A stretch of 64,000 nucleotides of DNA, taken from NCBI RefSeq assembly GCF_003111665.1, contig NZ_CP022188.1, forward strand, positions 1 to 64,000, in the 5' to 3' direction. Shown here piece after piece: positions 1-8,303 of this stretch. This DNA is from Parazoarcus communis (GTDB taxonomy: Bacteria > Pseudomonadota > Gammaproteobacteria > Burkholderiales > Rhodocyclaceae). The notes beneath the pieces are model-generated. The model was not told where the DNA came from and did not search any database. It was given only the letters and a program-made list of their open reading frames with translations. Positions within the stretch are counted from its first letter, which is position 1. The number at the start of each line of letters is the position of its first letter. Both the position numbers and the translations under genes were made by a program.

Positions 1-835
1 TATCAAACGGTGCAACCAGCTGACCTGCAGCAATTTCTGCTGCGACCAGCGGCCGCGACAGCAGCGCAACGCCGAACCCACCCAGGGCCGCCGCAATCGC
101 AAGACCCGAGTCGGTAAAGTGCGGCCCCGCCGTCGTATCCACCCCCTTCACACCCGCCACCTTCAGCCACTCGGCCCAGTTCGGCCGCTCCTGCAGATCC
201 TGAATGGTGTCGTCATGGATCAGCGTCTGATAGCGCATGTCTGTCGGCTTGCGCAATGGCAGCTTGCCACGCAGCAGTTGCGGACTGCAGACCGCGGTGT
301 AGTCCGGTTCGAGCACCAGATCGACGCGGCAGCCAGGATAGCGACCATAGCCGTTGCGAATCCAGATTTCAGGCGCAGTACTGAGTGCCGCCTCGACGTC
401 CGGCAAGCGCTGGGTCGCTGCATCGCCGCGGTCGATCATTGCCGCCGACCCTGACAGGTGCAGTTCGACTTCGGGATACATGCTGGTAAAGCGCTGCAGC
501 CGCGGCAGCAGCCAGCGCAGCGCGAGCGATGGTGGGGCCAGCACGACCAGCCGGGGGTCAGGGGCGAACGCGCGCACGGCTGCAACCGCCGCGCTGAAAC
601 AGTCCATCCCCTCGCGCAACTTGGGCAGCATCGCCTCGCCTTCCGGCGTCAGCTCCAGCGCGCGGGTCAGGCGACGAAACAGCGAAACCCCAAGATGCTC
701 CTCGAGACTGCGAATCTGGTGACTGATCGCAGTCGGCGTGACCGACAACTCCTCCGCCGCACGGCGGAAGCTGAGGTGGCGGGCAGCCACCTCAAAAGCA
801 CGCAGGGCATTGAGCGGGGGAAGGCGTTCGGCCAT
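1..835 (-). CDS. LysR-family transcriptional regulator (GcvA-like), C-terminus cut by window edge
   Basis: The reading frame is open from the ATG at 835 to the first base, so about 278 residues are visible and the C-terminal end is missing. The N-terminus (MAERLPPLNALRAFEVAARH) and the following winged helix-turn-helix with FRRAAEELSVTPTAISHQI are typical of LysR regulators of the GcvA/AmpR type. The effector-binding domain follows from about residue 90. It is transcribed away from the small ORF at 950, and the 114-nt gap contains a perfect 15-bp palindrome that could be its own operator. The target cannot be named from the sequence. Family assignment is certain; the function is not. Confidence 0.9.
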   Translation of the reverse strand, partial: MAERLPPLNALRAFEVAARHLSFRRAAEELSVTPTAISHQIRSLEEHLGVSLFRRLTRALELTPEGEAMLPKLREGMDCFSAAVAAVRAFAPDPRLVVLAPPSLALRWLLPRLQRFTSMYPEVELHLSGSAAMIDRGDAATQRLPDVEAALSTAPEIWIRNGYGRYPGCRVDLVLEPDYTAVCSPQLLRGKLPLRKPTDMRYQTLIHDDTIQDLQERPNWAEWLKVAGVKGVDTTAGPHFTDSGLAIAAALGGFGVALLSRPLVAAEIAAGQLVAPFD

Positions 836-876
836 ACAGATGAGTTTTTCTAATCCGTCGGATGACAATTCATCGT

Positions 877-905
877 TTGTTGCGTCGCAACATACGCGCT
901 AAGTT
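877..905 (+). promoter_or_regulatory. 15-bp palindrome overlapping a sigma-70-like promoter for the small ORF
   Basis: TGTTGCGTCGCAACA (878-892) is a perfect dyad around T885 and contains a T-N11-A LysR-type core. It overlaps a possible promoter: TTGTTG (877-882), 17-nt spacer, TAAGTT (900-905). A LysR operator is the natural reading because a LysR gene diverges from here. Binding is inference. Confidence 0.4.
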
Positions 906-949
906 TACATCGTTCCCACACGACGGGAACACGTAAAAGGAGCGTCAAA

Positions 950-1114
950 ATGGAATACAAGCCCGAACAGATCGACTCAATCGTCCGTGAGGCCAACCGC
1001 CTCCGCAGCGAGGAGCTCGGCCGCCTGATCGCGGCCGGCCGCACCAGTGCTCAGCACCTGGTTGCCACTGTCATGCATAAACTGAACCTGTCTTCGCGTC
1101 ACGCCCATCACTGA
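950..1114 (+). CDS. small basic 54-aa protein of unknown function
   Basis: A short frame starts at ATG 950, 8 nt after a strong AAGGAG-type ribosome site, and ends at TGA 1112-1114. The 54-residue product begins MEYKPEQIDSIVREANRLRS and continues with EELGRLIAAGRTSAQH; it is predicted to be helical and basic with a histidine-rich end. The I-x-x-I-x-x-E-A-x-x-L-R-x-E pattern recalls the small alphaproteobacterial RSP_7527-type proteins, but I cannot confirm membership. It sits alone between a divergent LysR gene and a convergent aminotransferase. The ribosome site, promoter match and following hairpin support a real gene. Confidence 0.6.
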   Translation: MEYKPEQIDSIVREANRLRSEELGRLIAAGRTSAQHLVATVMHKLNLSSRHAHH

Positions 1115-1125
1115 GCCTGACCCAT

Positions 1126-1154
1126 CGCTGCCCTCGAGTCACCCTCGGGCAGCG
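1126..1154 (+). terminator. hairpin after the small ORF
   Basis: CGCTGCCC (1126-1133) pairs with GGGCAGCG (1147-1154), with further GAG/CTC pairing inside after a 2-nt bulge. It begins 12 nt after the stop of the small ORF. There is no clear T-tract, so termination efficiency is uncertain. Confidence 0.4.
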
Positions 1155-1179
1155 AGTATCTGATCGAAAACAACGAACT

Positions 1180-1216
1180 GGCACATCAGCCGCGTCCTTG
1201 CGCAAGCTGACGTGCC
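1180..1216 (-). terminator. probable terminator of the class V aminotransferase gene
   Basis: GGCACATCAGC (1180-1190) and GCTGACGTGCC (1206-1216) form an 11-bp inverted repeat with one mismatch around an inner CTTGCGCAAG palindrome. On the minus strand it lies 25 nt beyond the aminotransferase stop and is followed by a moderately T-rich stretch. Confidence 0.45.
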
Positions 1217-1241
1217 GGTTTCGTTGACGGCTGCAACAGCC

Positions 1242-2369
1242 TTACTGCAACTGATCCAGCGCCTGCTGCAGGCTGGCCACAGTACGCTCGACGTTGTGCA
1301 GCTTGTCGAGACCGAACAGACCAAGGCGGAAGGTCTTGAAATCTGCCGGTTCGTCACACTGCAGTGGCACACCTGCTGCGCTCTGCACCCCGACTGCAGC
1401 AAACTTGCTGCCGGTACGGATACCGTCGTCCTCGGTATAGCTCACCACCACACCGGGCGCCTTGAACCCATCGGCCGCCACACTCCGGATACCCCGGCTT
1501 TCAAGCAGTTCACGTACCCTCGCACCCAGTTCGATCTGTTCGGCGCGAACCTTCTCCAGGCCATAGGCTTCGGTTTCCTGCATCACATCGCGCAGCTTGA
1601 CCAGTGCATCGGTCGGCATCGTGGCGTGATACGCATGCGCGCCGCCTTCGTAAGCCTCCATGATCTGCAGCCACTTCTTGAGGTCGCAGGCAAAGCTGGT
1701 GCTGGCCGTATTCTCGATGCGCTCGCGCGCCAGCTTGCTGAACATGACCATCGCGCAGCACGGCGATGCCGTCCAGCCCTTCTGCGGCGCGCTGATCAGA
1801 ATATCCACACCGGTTTCGGCCATATCGACCCACATGGCACCGGATGCGATGCAGTCGAGCACGAAGAGGCCGCCCTCCGCATGGACGGCGTCGGCCACCG
1901 CCTTGAGGTAATCGTCCGGCAGGATCATGCCGGACGAGGTTTCGACATGCGGCGCAAACACGACGTCAGGTTTGTGCTGACGGATCGCGGCGACCACATC
2001 CTCGACCGGCACCGGCGCAAAAGGCGCCTGCGGGCCGGAGTTCACCGGGCGGGCCTTGAGCACGACAGCGGTCTCGGGAATGCGACCCATGTCGAAGATC
2101 TGCGTCCAGCGGTAGCTGAACCAGCCATTACGGATCACCAGCGCACGCTTGCCGGTGGCGAACTGACGGGCCACGGCTTCCATGCCGAAAGTGCCGCTAC
2201 CTGGCACGATTGCCACGGCATCGGCATTGTAGGCGCGCTTGAGCATGGCCGACAGGTCGCGCATGACGCCCTGGAAAGCCTTGGACATGTGGTTGAGCGC
2301 GCGGTCGGTGTAGACCACCGAGTATTCGAGCAGGCCGTCGGGATCGACGTTATTTAGCAAAGCGGGCAT
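1242..2369 (-). CDS. class V aminotransferase (serine/alanine-glyoxylate aminotransferase family)
   Basis: This 375-residue PLP enzyme has the class V fold. A phosphate-binding GSGT lies at about residues 57-60, the cofactor-ring Asp in LDCIASG near 172, and the Schiff-base lysine is K197 in SAPQKGW. Family members transfer the amino group of alanine or serine to glyoxylate or a related oxo acid, or act on 2-aminoethylphosphonate. The sequence alone does not choose between these. The gene stands alone, convergent with the small ORF at 950 and followed by a hairpin. Length is normal for the family and no motif is missing. Family is secure; substrate unknown. Confidence 0.85.
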   Translation of the reverse strand: MPALLNNVDPDGLLEYSVVYTDRALNHMSKAFQGVMRDLSAMLKRAYNADAVAIVPGSGTFGMEAVARQFATGKRALVIRNGWFSYRWTQIFDMGRIPETAVVLKARPVNSGPQAPFAPVPVEDVVAAIRQHKPDVVFAPHVETSSGMILPDDYLKAVADAVHAEGGLFVLDCIASGAMWVDMAETGVDILISAPQKGWTASPCCAMVMFSKLARERIENTASTSFACDLKKWLQIMEAYEGGAHAYHATMPTDALVKLRDVMQETEAYGLEKVRAEQIELGARVRELLESRGIRSVAADGFKAPGVVVSYTEDDGIRTGSKFAAVGVQSAAGVPLQCDEPADFKTFRLGLFGLDKLHNVERTVASLQQALDQLQ

Positions 2370-2509
2370 CGTGCCTCCTTATTGATATCCTGGCCGCCCG
2401 GTGGCACACGGGCCCTGCCGGGGCGGGTGAAATGCGGTCATTGCAACTGCCGTTAGCCGATGATTGTAACCACTCCTGTCGCAGCCGTGGTTTCAACCTC
2501 TACGCGACC

Positions 2510-3880
2510 TCAGCCGATCATGGATCTGGCAGCGAGCCCCAGCAGCGCACAGCCCGCAATGACGTGGATCACGTTCATCCTGAAGCGGAACAGTGCCAGC
2601 GTGGCGACAAGCGCAATCAGCGCCGAGGGCCAGTCGAACGCGCCCTCGAAGCCGGCCGGCCACAGCACGTGATAGCCGAAGAAGAGCGCGAGGTTCAGGA
2701 TCACCCCCACGACCGCTGCGGTAATCGCGGTGAGCGGCGCGGTGAACTTCAGGTCGTCATGGGTGGATTCCACCAGCGGCCCGCCCGCCAGGATGAAGAG
2801 AAAGGAGGGCAAAAAGGTGAACCAGGTCACCAGCGCCGCGGCCACGGCGCCCGCCAGAAAGCGCGTTTCGGGGCCGAACAGCTCAGCGACGTAGCCGCCG
2901 ACGAAGCCGACGAAGGCGACCACCATGATCAGCGGACCGGGCGTGGTTTCGCCCAGGGCAAGGCCGTCGATCATCTGCGTCGGACTCAGCCAGCCGTAGT
3001 GCCCGACCGCCCCCTGATACACATAGGGCAGCACCGCATACGCGCCGCCGAAGGTCAGCAGGGCCGCCTTGGTGAAGAACCAACCCATCTGCGTGAGCGT
3101 GTCATTCCAGCCGAAGGACGCCGTCAGCAGCCCCATCGGCACCACCCACAGCAAGGCGCCACAGGTGAGCACCATCGCCAGCCGGCGCCAGCTGAAACGG
3201 GCGTGCGCAGGTGTCGGCGTGTCATCGCCGATCAGCGCAGCGGTGGCCGGGCTTGCCGCGCCTGCATGCCCGCCACCTGCGCTGAACCGGGCCGGGGCAA
3301 TGCGCCCACCGATGAAGCCCGCCAGCGCCGCGCCAGCCACAATGGCGGGAAACGGCAGATGCAAGGCAAAGATGGCGACGAAGGACGCCCCCGCGATTCC
3401 CCACAAGGCCGAGTTCTTCAGCGCGCGCGAACCGATGCGGTGCGCGGCCTGCAGCACGATCGCGGTCACGGCAGGCTTGATGCCGTAAAACAGGCCGGCC
3501 ACCAGGGGCACATTGCCGAAAGCGATGTAGATCCAGGACAGCCCGATCAGAATGAACAGCGAAGGCAGCACGAACAGCGCGCCGGCCATGACTCCGCCCC
3601 AGGTCCGGTGCAGCAGCCAGCCGATGTAGGTCGCCAACTGCTGGGCCTCGGGGCCGGGCAGCAGCATGCAGTAGTTGAGCGCATGCAGGAAGCGCTTCTC
3701 GCTGATCCAGCGCCGGCGCTCGACCAGCTCGGCGTGCATGATCGAGATCTGCCCGGCGGGACCACCAAAGCTGATGAAGCCGAGCCTGAGCCAGAACAGG
3801 AAGGCCTCACCCAGGCTGACGCTGGCGGGCGGCTCGCAATCAGTTACCGGCACAGCCGCGGAAGCACGATCGGACATCAT
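2510..3880 (-). CDS. chrA: ChrA-type chromate efflux transporter
   Basis: The product (about 456 residues) is a hydrophobic long-chain CHR transporter with two homologous halves. The first half shows FGGPAGQISIMHAELVERRR and the LLPGPEAQQLATYIGW signature; the second repeats FGGAYAVLPYVYQGAV and the LALGETTPGPLIMV motif. These are hallmarks of ChrA chromate/sulfate antiporters of the inner membrane. Two adjacent ATGs (3880 and 3877) are possible starts; an upstream GTG at 3895 is also in frame. No ChrB regulator or chromate reductase is next to it, so it may act alone in chromate resistance. Family assignment is strong; chromate as substrate is inferred. Confidence 0.88.
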   Translation of the reverse strand: MMSDRASAAVPVTDCEPPASVSLGEAFLFWLRLGFISFGGPAGQISIMHAELVERRRWISEKRFLHALNYCMLLPGPEAQQLATYIGWLLHRTWGGVMAGALFVLPSLFILIGLSWIYIAFGNVPLVAGLFYGIKPAVTAIVLQAAHRIGSRALKNSALWGIAGASFVAIFALHLPFPAIVAGAALAGFIGGRIAPARFSAGGGHAGAASPATAALIGDDTPTPAHARFSWRRLAMVLTCGALLWVVPMGLLTASFGWNDTLTQMGWFFTKAALLTFGGAYAVLPYVYQGAVGHYGWLSPTQMIDGLALGETTPGPLIMVVAFVGFVGGYVAELFGPETRFLAGAVAAALVTWFTFLPSFLFILAGGPLVESTHDDLKFTAPLTAITAAVVGVILNLALFFGYHVLWPAGFEGAFDWPSALIALVATLALFRFRMNVIHVIAGCALLGLAARSMIG

Positions 3881-4033
3881 CGCTCGACAAATCACTGAAA
3901 GGCGGCGAGCTTAGCGTGCACAGGCTTCAATCAATAGCGTTTCAGGACCGTGGCATGAGCGCGCGCGCAACACCGGGCAGGAACTCGCCGCCCGCCAGAG
4001 GCTCTACCCACTTTCCCCCAGGGCGTCTTCCTC

Positions 4034-5278
4034 ATGCGCAATCAAGCACTCTGCACGCTCCTGCTCGCATGCGCTGCCATCAGCGGCGTCCCCACGGTTG
4101 CGGCAGCGCCCGCCGCCCCTGTCGGTGAGCGCGCGCCCGGCTGCATTGGACCGGCCACCTGGGCCGCCCCCCAGGCCAGCGGCATCCGTGCCACGCCCGG
4201 ACCCGCAACCGTGGCCTCGATGGCACTGCGGGATGTGGTCCTGCTCGGCGAACAACACGACAACGCCGACCACCATCGCTGGCAGCTGCAGACCCTCGCA
4301 GCCCTGCACGCCCAGCGCCCGGACATGGTGATCGGATTCGAGATGTTTCCCCGCCGCCTGCAGTCGGTGCTGGATCAGTGGGTCGGGGGCAGCCTGAGCG
4401 AAGCACGCTTTCTTGAACTGAGCGAGTGGGAGACGATCTGGCGCATGCCGGCCGAACTCTACATGCCGCTGTTCCAGTTCGCGCGCCTCAACCGTATCCC
4501 GATGGTGGCGCTCAATGTCGAGCCGCAACTGATCCGCGACACCTCTGCGGGCGGCTGGGCGTCTGTACCGGAATCAAAGCGCGAGGGCGTTGGCCGGGCA
4601 GCTGCGGCCCCGCCCGCCTATGTGGAGGAGCTGTTCGAGGTGCACAAGGCACATGCGGACATGCGAGGCCAGATGCGCGGACACGGCACTGGCGGCGCAC
4701 GGGGCGCGGCCGGCCGCAACGACCCTGCCTTCCGCAACTTCGTCGAGGCGCAGCAGGTATGGGACCGCGCAATGGCCGAGGCACTTGCGAGCCGCTCGCG
4801 CGCCACCGCCGACGACGGCAGCAAGCCCCTTGTGGTCGGCATCATGGGCGGCGGACACATCCGGGGCGGGCACGGCGTGCCCCACCAGCTGCGGGATCTC
4901 GGCATCGACAACATCGGCACGCTGCTGCCGATCGCGGCCTCGACCCCCTGCAACGACATCCCCGGCGGCCTCGCCGACGCGGTATTCGCCATTCCCGAGC
5001 AGACGCTCGACGCCCCACCGCCGCCCCGCCTGGGTGTCGGGCTCGAGGCCCACCGCGAAGGCGTGAGGGTTGCCACGGTATCGCCGGCCAGTCTCGCCGA
5101 GCGCTCGGGCTTTGTCGCCAGTGACATCATCATCGAAGCCGCGGGCGAGAAGACGCCAACGCTGGGTAAGTTGATCGCCACCATTCGCACGCAGCCTGCC
5201 GGCACCTGGCTGCCGATGACGGTGAAGCGCGGCGGTGAAACCCTGGAGCTGGTTGTGCGGTTTCCGGCGAAGTCATGA
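4034..5278 (+). CDS. ChaN-family (Tiki/haem-uptake fold) protein with C-terminal PDZ domain
   Basis: The 414-residue product has an N-terminal signal-like segment (LLLACAAISGVPTVAAA). A ChaN/DUF399 domain follows with the characteristic LLGEQHDNADHH (about 70-81) and VIGFEMFPRRLQ motifs, then a C-terminal PDZ domain (about 330-414, with LGVGLEA and SGFVASDIIIEAAG). ChaN proteins are periplasmic or outer-membrane lipoproteins reported to bind haem, related to Tiki metalloproteases. Fusion to PDZ suggests peptide recognition. The stop overlaps the start of the M1-like peptidase in an ATGA, so the two are translationally coupled. No lipobox is evident at the cleavage region. Role in the cell is not known. 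Confidence 0.82.
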   Translation: MRNQALCTLLLACAAISGVPTVAAAPAAPVGERAPGCIGPATWAAPQASGIRATPGPATVASMALRDVVLLGEQHDNADHHRWQLQTLAALHAQRPDMVIGFEMFPRRLQSVLDQWVGGSLSEARFLELSEWETIWRMPAELYMPLFQFARLNRIPMVALNVEPQLIRDTSAGGWASVPESKREGVGRAAAAPPAYVEELFEVHKAHADMRGQMRGHGTGGARGAAGRNDPAFRNFVEAQQVWDRAMAEALASRSRATADDGSKPLVVGIMGGGHIRGGHGVPHQLRDLGIDNIGTLLPIAASTPCNDIPGGLADAVFAIPEQTLDAPPPPRLGVGLEAHREGVRVATVSPASLAERSGFVASDIIIEAAGEKTPTLGKLIATIRTQPAGTWLPMTVKRGGETLELVVRFPAKS

Positions 5279-7362
5279 CGGCAGCGCTCGCCTGCGTGCT
5301 GCGGACGGGAGCCTGGCTCCGGGCCTTGTTGCTCGCGTTCGTCGTGCTGCATTCAGGCCTCGCCAGCGCAGAGGCGGAAGACCGGCTGCCCTCGATCGCC
5401 CTGAAACTTAGCCTCAACCCCGACACCCGTGCCTTCGACGCCGTGGCCGAGATCCGGCCGCAGTCGGCAGACTTCAGTTTCGCGCTGCATCAGTCGCTCA
5501 GCGTCACCTCGGCCAGTGTCGACGGCCGTCCGCTTCGCGTCGAGCCGGGCGGGCGCCGGGGCGAGATCCGGGGCTGGCGCGTCGTCCTGCCGGCTACCGG
5601 GACACTGCAGCTGCACTATGGCGGGACCCTGCCGGCGCTCGACGCGCGACTCGATCACCGCGACGTCCTTCAACGCCTGATGCCTGCTGCCTCGGCTGCC
5701 GGCAGCTTCCTGCCCGCCGGCAGCGGCTGGTACCCGCACCCCGGCGCCATGTTCACCTACCGGGTCGAGCTGTCCGTGCCAGCCACACAGCGTGCGCTCG
5801 TGGCCGGCAGCCTGATTTCCGAAACGCTGCCTCTGCGCGACGACGACCGCTACCGCGCAAGTTTCGAGTTTGCCCACCCTGCAGACGGAATCGACCTGAT
5901 GGCCGGTCCCTGGCGAATCAGGGAGCAGCAGGTGCCACGCACCGACGCCAGCCCATTGCGGCTGCGCACCTACTTTCCCGCCGACCTTGACGCGATCGAC
6001 GGCCTGCCAGCCGCCTATCTTGACGACACCCGGCGCTACATCGAGCGCTACAGCCAGGCCATCGGCCCCTACCCGTTCGACGGCTTCTCCATCGTGGCCA
6101 GCCCACTGCCCACCGGCTTCGGCATGCCCACGCTCACCTACATGGGCGCGCAGGTGCTAAAGCTGCCCTTCATCCGCGCTACCTCACTCGGTCACGAGGT
6201 CCTGCACAGCTGGTGGGGCAACGGCGTGTTCGTCGATTATCAGCGCGGCAACTGGTCCGAAGGCCTCACCACCTTCATGGCCGATCATGCCTACAAGGAA
6301 GAGGAATCCGCCGATGCCGCGAGCGCAATGCGCATGGGCTGGTTGCGCGACTTCGCCGCCACCCCCGAAGCGGACCAGCCCACGCTGGCCTCGTTTCGCT
6401 CGCGCACGCATGGCGCGGCCGCAGTGGTGGGCTACGGCAAGTCGGCGATGCTGTTCCTGATGCTGCGCGACCTCATCGGCGAAGAGGCCTTCAAGCGTGG
6501 CATCCAGCTGTTCTGGACACAGCACCGCTTCAGGGTGGCAGATTGGGACGCGCTTCGCAGCAGCTTCGAGACCGCCTCGGGGCGATCACTAGCGACCTTC
6601 TTCGAGCAGTGGCTGACGCGCCCCGGCGGACCAGCGCTCACCCTCGACACGGCCAGCGCAACGCAGCACGGGAGCAGCGTCCGGCTTACGCTCGAACTCA
6701 GTCAGTCGTCCCCCGCCTATGCGCTCGAGGTACCGCTCAGCCTGAGCTATGCCGATCATCATGAAACACGCCGGGTCAGTCTCGATCAGCGCCGGCAGCG
6801 CCTGACGCTTGAACTTCCGGCGCTGCCTGAGCGGGTCGCACTCGACCCCGAGCTGCGACTGTGGCGGGTGCTGTCCGCGAACCAGTTGCCGCCCATCCTG
6901 CGCCAGTGGATCAGCGCCCGCTCCCCACGCCTGATCATCGCCGACAACCAGGGCGGACCGGATGCATCAGGATTCACGGTATCGGCGCAGGCGCTGGCAG
7001 ATGCGGTGTTCGAGAACCCTGCCCGGCGCACATCCATTGCAGACCTGAAGACCGGCACGGCCCCCGTGCTCCTGATCGGGCGCCATGCTGCAGTCGACGC
7101 CGCACTTGCCACAGCCGGCCTGCCGCCCCGCCCTGACAGCCCGGGTGCGCGCGGCAGTGCGCAGGTGTGGACCACTGCAGACCAGGCTCATGCACCACTG
7201 GCCATCGTTTCGGTCGCGGATACCGATGCACTGCGTGCCTTGCTGCGCCCGCTGCCGCATTACGGGGCCCGCAGCTGGCTGGTGTTCGATGGTCGGCGCG
7301 CAATCGAACAGGGGGTGTGGCCTGCGTCGGGGATGGAGGTCCCGGTTCGAACCGGCCACTGA
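5275..7362 (+). CDS. M1-family zinc metallopeptidase, exported
   Basis: This 695-residue protein begins with a signal peptide (residues about 5-30, LLLAFVVLHSGLASAEA). An M1 aminopeptidase-like N-terminal beta domain leads to the gluzincin site: HEVLH at 307-311 supplies two zinc histidines and the catalytic Glu. The third ligand is E329 in NWSEGLTTF, 17 residues after the second His; the classical spacing is 18. The C-terminal 200 residues are less conserved. It overlaps the ChaN-PDZ gene by 4 nt and is probably co-expressed with it, pointing to a periplasmic proteolysis or peptide-processing pair. Catalytic residues are intact. Substrate is unknown. Confidence 0.85.
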   Translation: MTAALACVLRTGAWLRALLLAFVVLHSGLASAEAEDRLPSIALKLSLNPDTRAFDAVAEIRPQSADFSFALHQSLSVTSASVDGRPLRVEPGGRRGEIRGWRVVLPATGTLQLHYGGTLPALDARLDHRDVLQRLMPAASAAGSFLPAGSGWYPHPGAMFTYRVELSVPATQRALVAGSLISETLPLRDDDRYRASFEFAHPADGIDLMAGPWRIREQQVPRTDASPLRLRTYFPADLDAIDGLPAAYLDDTRRYIERYSQAIGPYPFDGFSIVASPLPTGFGMPTLTYMGAQVLKLPFIRATSLGHEVLHSWWGNGVFVDYQRGNWSEGLTTFMADHAYKEEESADAASAMRMGWLRDFAATPEADQPTLASFRSRTHGAAAVVGYGKSAMLFLMLRDLIGEEAFKRGIQLFWTQHRFRVADWDALRSSFETASGRSLATFFEQWLTRPGGPALTLDTASATQHGSSVRLTLELSQSSPAYALEVPLSLSYADHHETRRVSLDQRRQRLTLELPALPERVALDPELRLWRVLSANQLPPILRQWISARSPRLIIADNQGGPDASGFTVSAQALADAVFENPARRTSIADLKTGTAPVLLIGRHAAVDAALATAGLPPRPDSPGARGSAQVWTTADQAHAPLAIVSVADTDALRALLRPLPHYGARSWLVFDGRRAIEQGVWPASGMEVPVRTGH

Positions 7363-7463
7363 GCCCGGGCACGAATCACGCTGGCAGGCACACAGGGAGA
7401 ACCACACTATGCAGTGAGCCTTGTCCGTCTACAATCTTCAAAACAGGATGGAGACAGCAGCCC

Positions 7464-8303
7464 ATGAGCCAGCACACCCCAGGCGCCAGCGATAACGCCA
7501 CCCGCGTCGCCCCGCCACCCCCCGCGCCGCGAAGCTATCCGGCGCAGAAGCCGACCGACGTGTACCTGTTCGGCACCTGCGTGCTCGACCTGTTCTACCC
7601 GGATGCGGGCATGGATGCGATTCACCTGCTTGAGCGTGAAGGGATCCGGGTGCACTTTCCGCAGGGGCAATCCTGCTGCGGGCAGCCTGCCTACACCTCC
7701 GGCTACACTACGGAAGCGCGCGCGGTTGCGCGTTCCCAGCTCGCACTCTTTGCGCGCGACTGGCCGGTCGTCGTGCCCTCCGGTTCGTGCGCCGGGATGT
7801 TCCGGCATCACTATCCCGACTTGTTCAGCGAGGAACCCGACACCCTGAAGCAGGTGGGCGCACTGGCCGAACGCACCTATGAACTGGCCGAGTTCCTGCT
7901 CGAAGTGTGCAAGGTCAAACTCGAGGACAGCGGCGAGCCGGTGAAGGTGGCGTTGCATACCTCGTGTTCGGCACGGCGCGAGATGGGCACGCACCTGCAT
8001 GGTCGCGCCCTGCTCGCACAGCTTGAACAGGTCGAGCGGGTGGATCACGACCACGAGAGCGAATGCTGCGGTTTCGGTGGCACCTTCAGCGTGCGCATGC
8101 CGGACATCTCCGGCGCCATGGTGCGCGACAAGACGGCGGCCCTCAAGGACTCCGGCGCAGCCGAGGTGGTCAGCGCAGACTGCGGCTGTCTGCTCAACAT
8201 CAACGGTGCCTTCGAGAAACAGTACGACCGCCTGCGCGGCGAGCATCTTGCCAGCTTCCTGCTGCGCCGTTCCGGCGGCAAGAACACAGGAGGTCAATCA
8301 TGA
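7464..8303 (+). CDS. lutA: LutA-type (Fe-S)-binding subunit of L-lactate utilisation complex
   Basis: The 279-residue protein carries two CCG-domain repeats (QSCCGQPAYTSG, then SECCGFGGTFS) and DCGCLLNI, the cysteine-rich motifs of LutA/LldE and heterodisulfide reductase subunits. LutABC oxidises L-lactate to pyruvate at the cytoplasmic side of the membrane. The start at 7464 (MSQHTPG) is chosen because an upstream in-frame ATG at 7167 would run deep into the preceding peptidase gene, and GGATGGAGAC just upstream can act as ribosome site. The stop overlaps the lutB ATG. Order and overlaps match the lutABC operon. No lactate permease lies beside it here. Confidence 0.9.
   Translation: MSQHTPGASDNATRVAPPPPAPRSYPAQKPTDVYLFGTCVLDLFYPDAGMDAIHLLEREGIRVHFPQGQSCCGQPAYTSGYTTEARAVARSQLALFARDWPVVVPSGSCAGMFRHHYPDLFSEEPDTLKQVGALAERTYELAEFLLEVCKVKLEDSGEPVKVALHTSCSARREMGTHLHGRALLAQLEQVERVDHDHESECCGFGGTFSVRMPDISGAMVRDKTAALKDSGAAEVVSADCGCLLNINGAFEKQYDRLRGEHLASFLLRRSGGKNTGGQS

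Noticed and set aside
2432..3898. A long plus-strand frame over the chrA gene
   Set aside because: Its product is rich in Arg, Gln, His and Gly with no fold signature and mirrors the transmembrane protein on the other strand.
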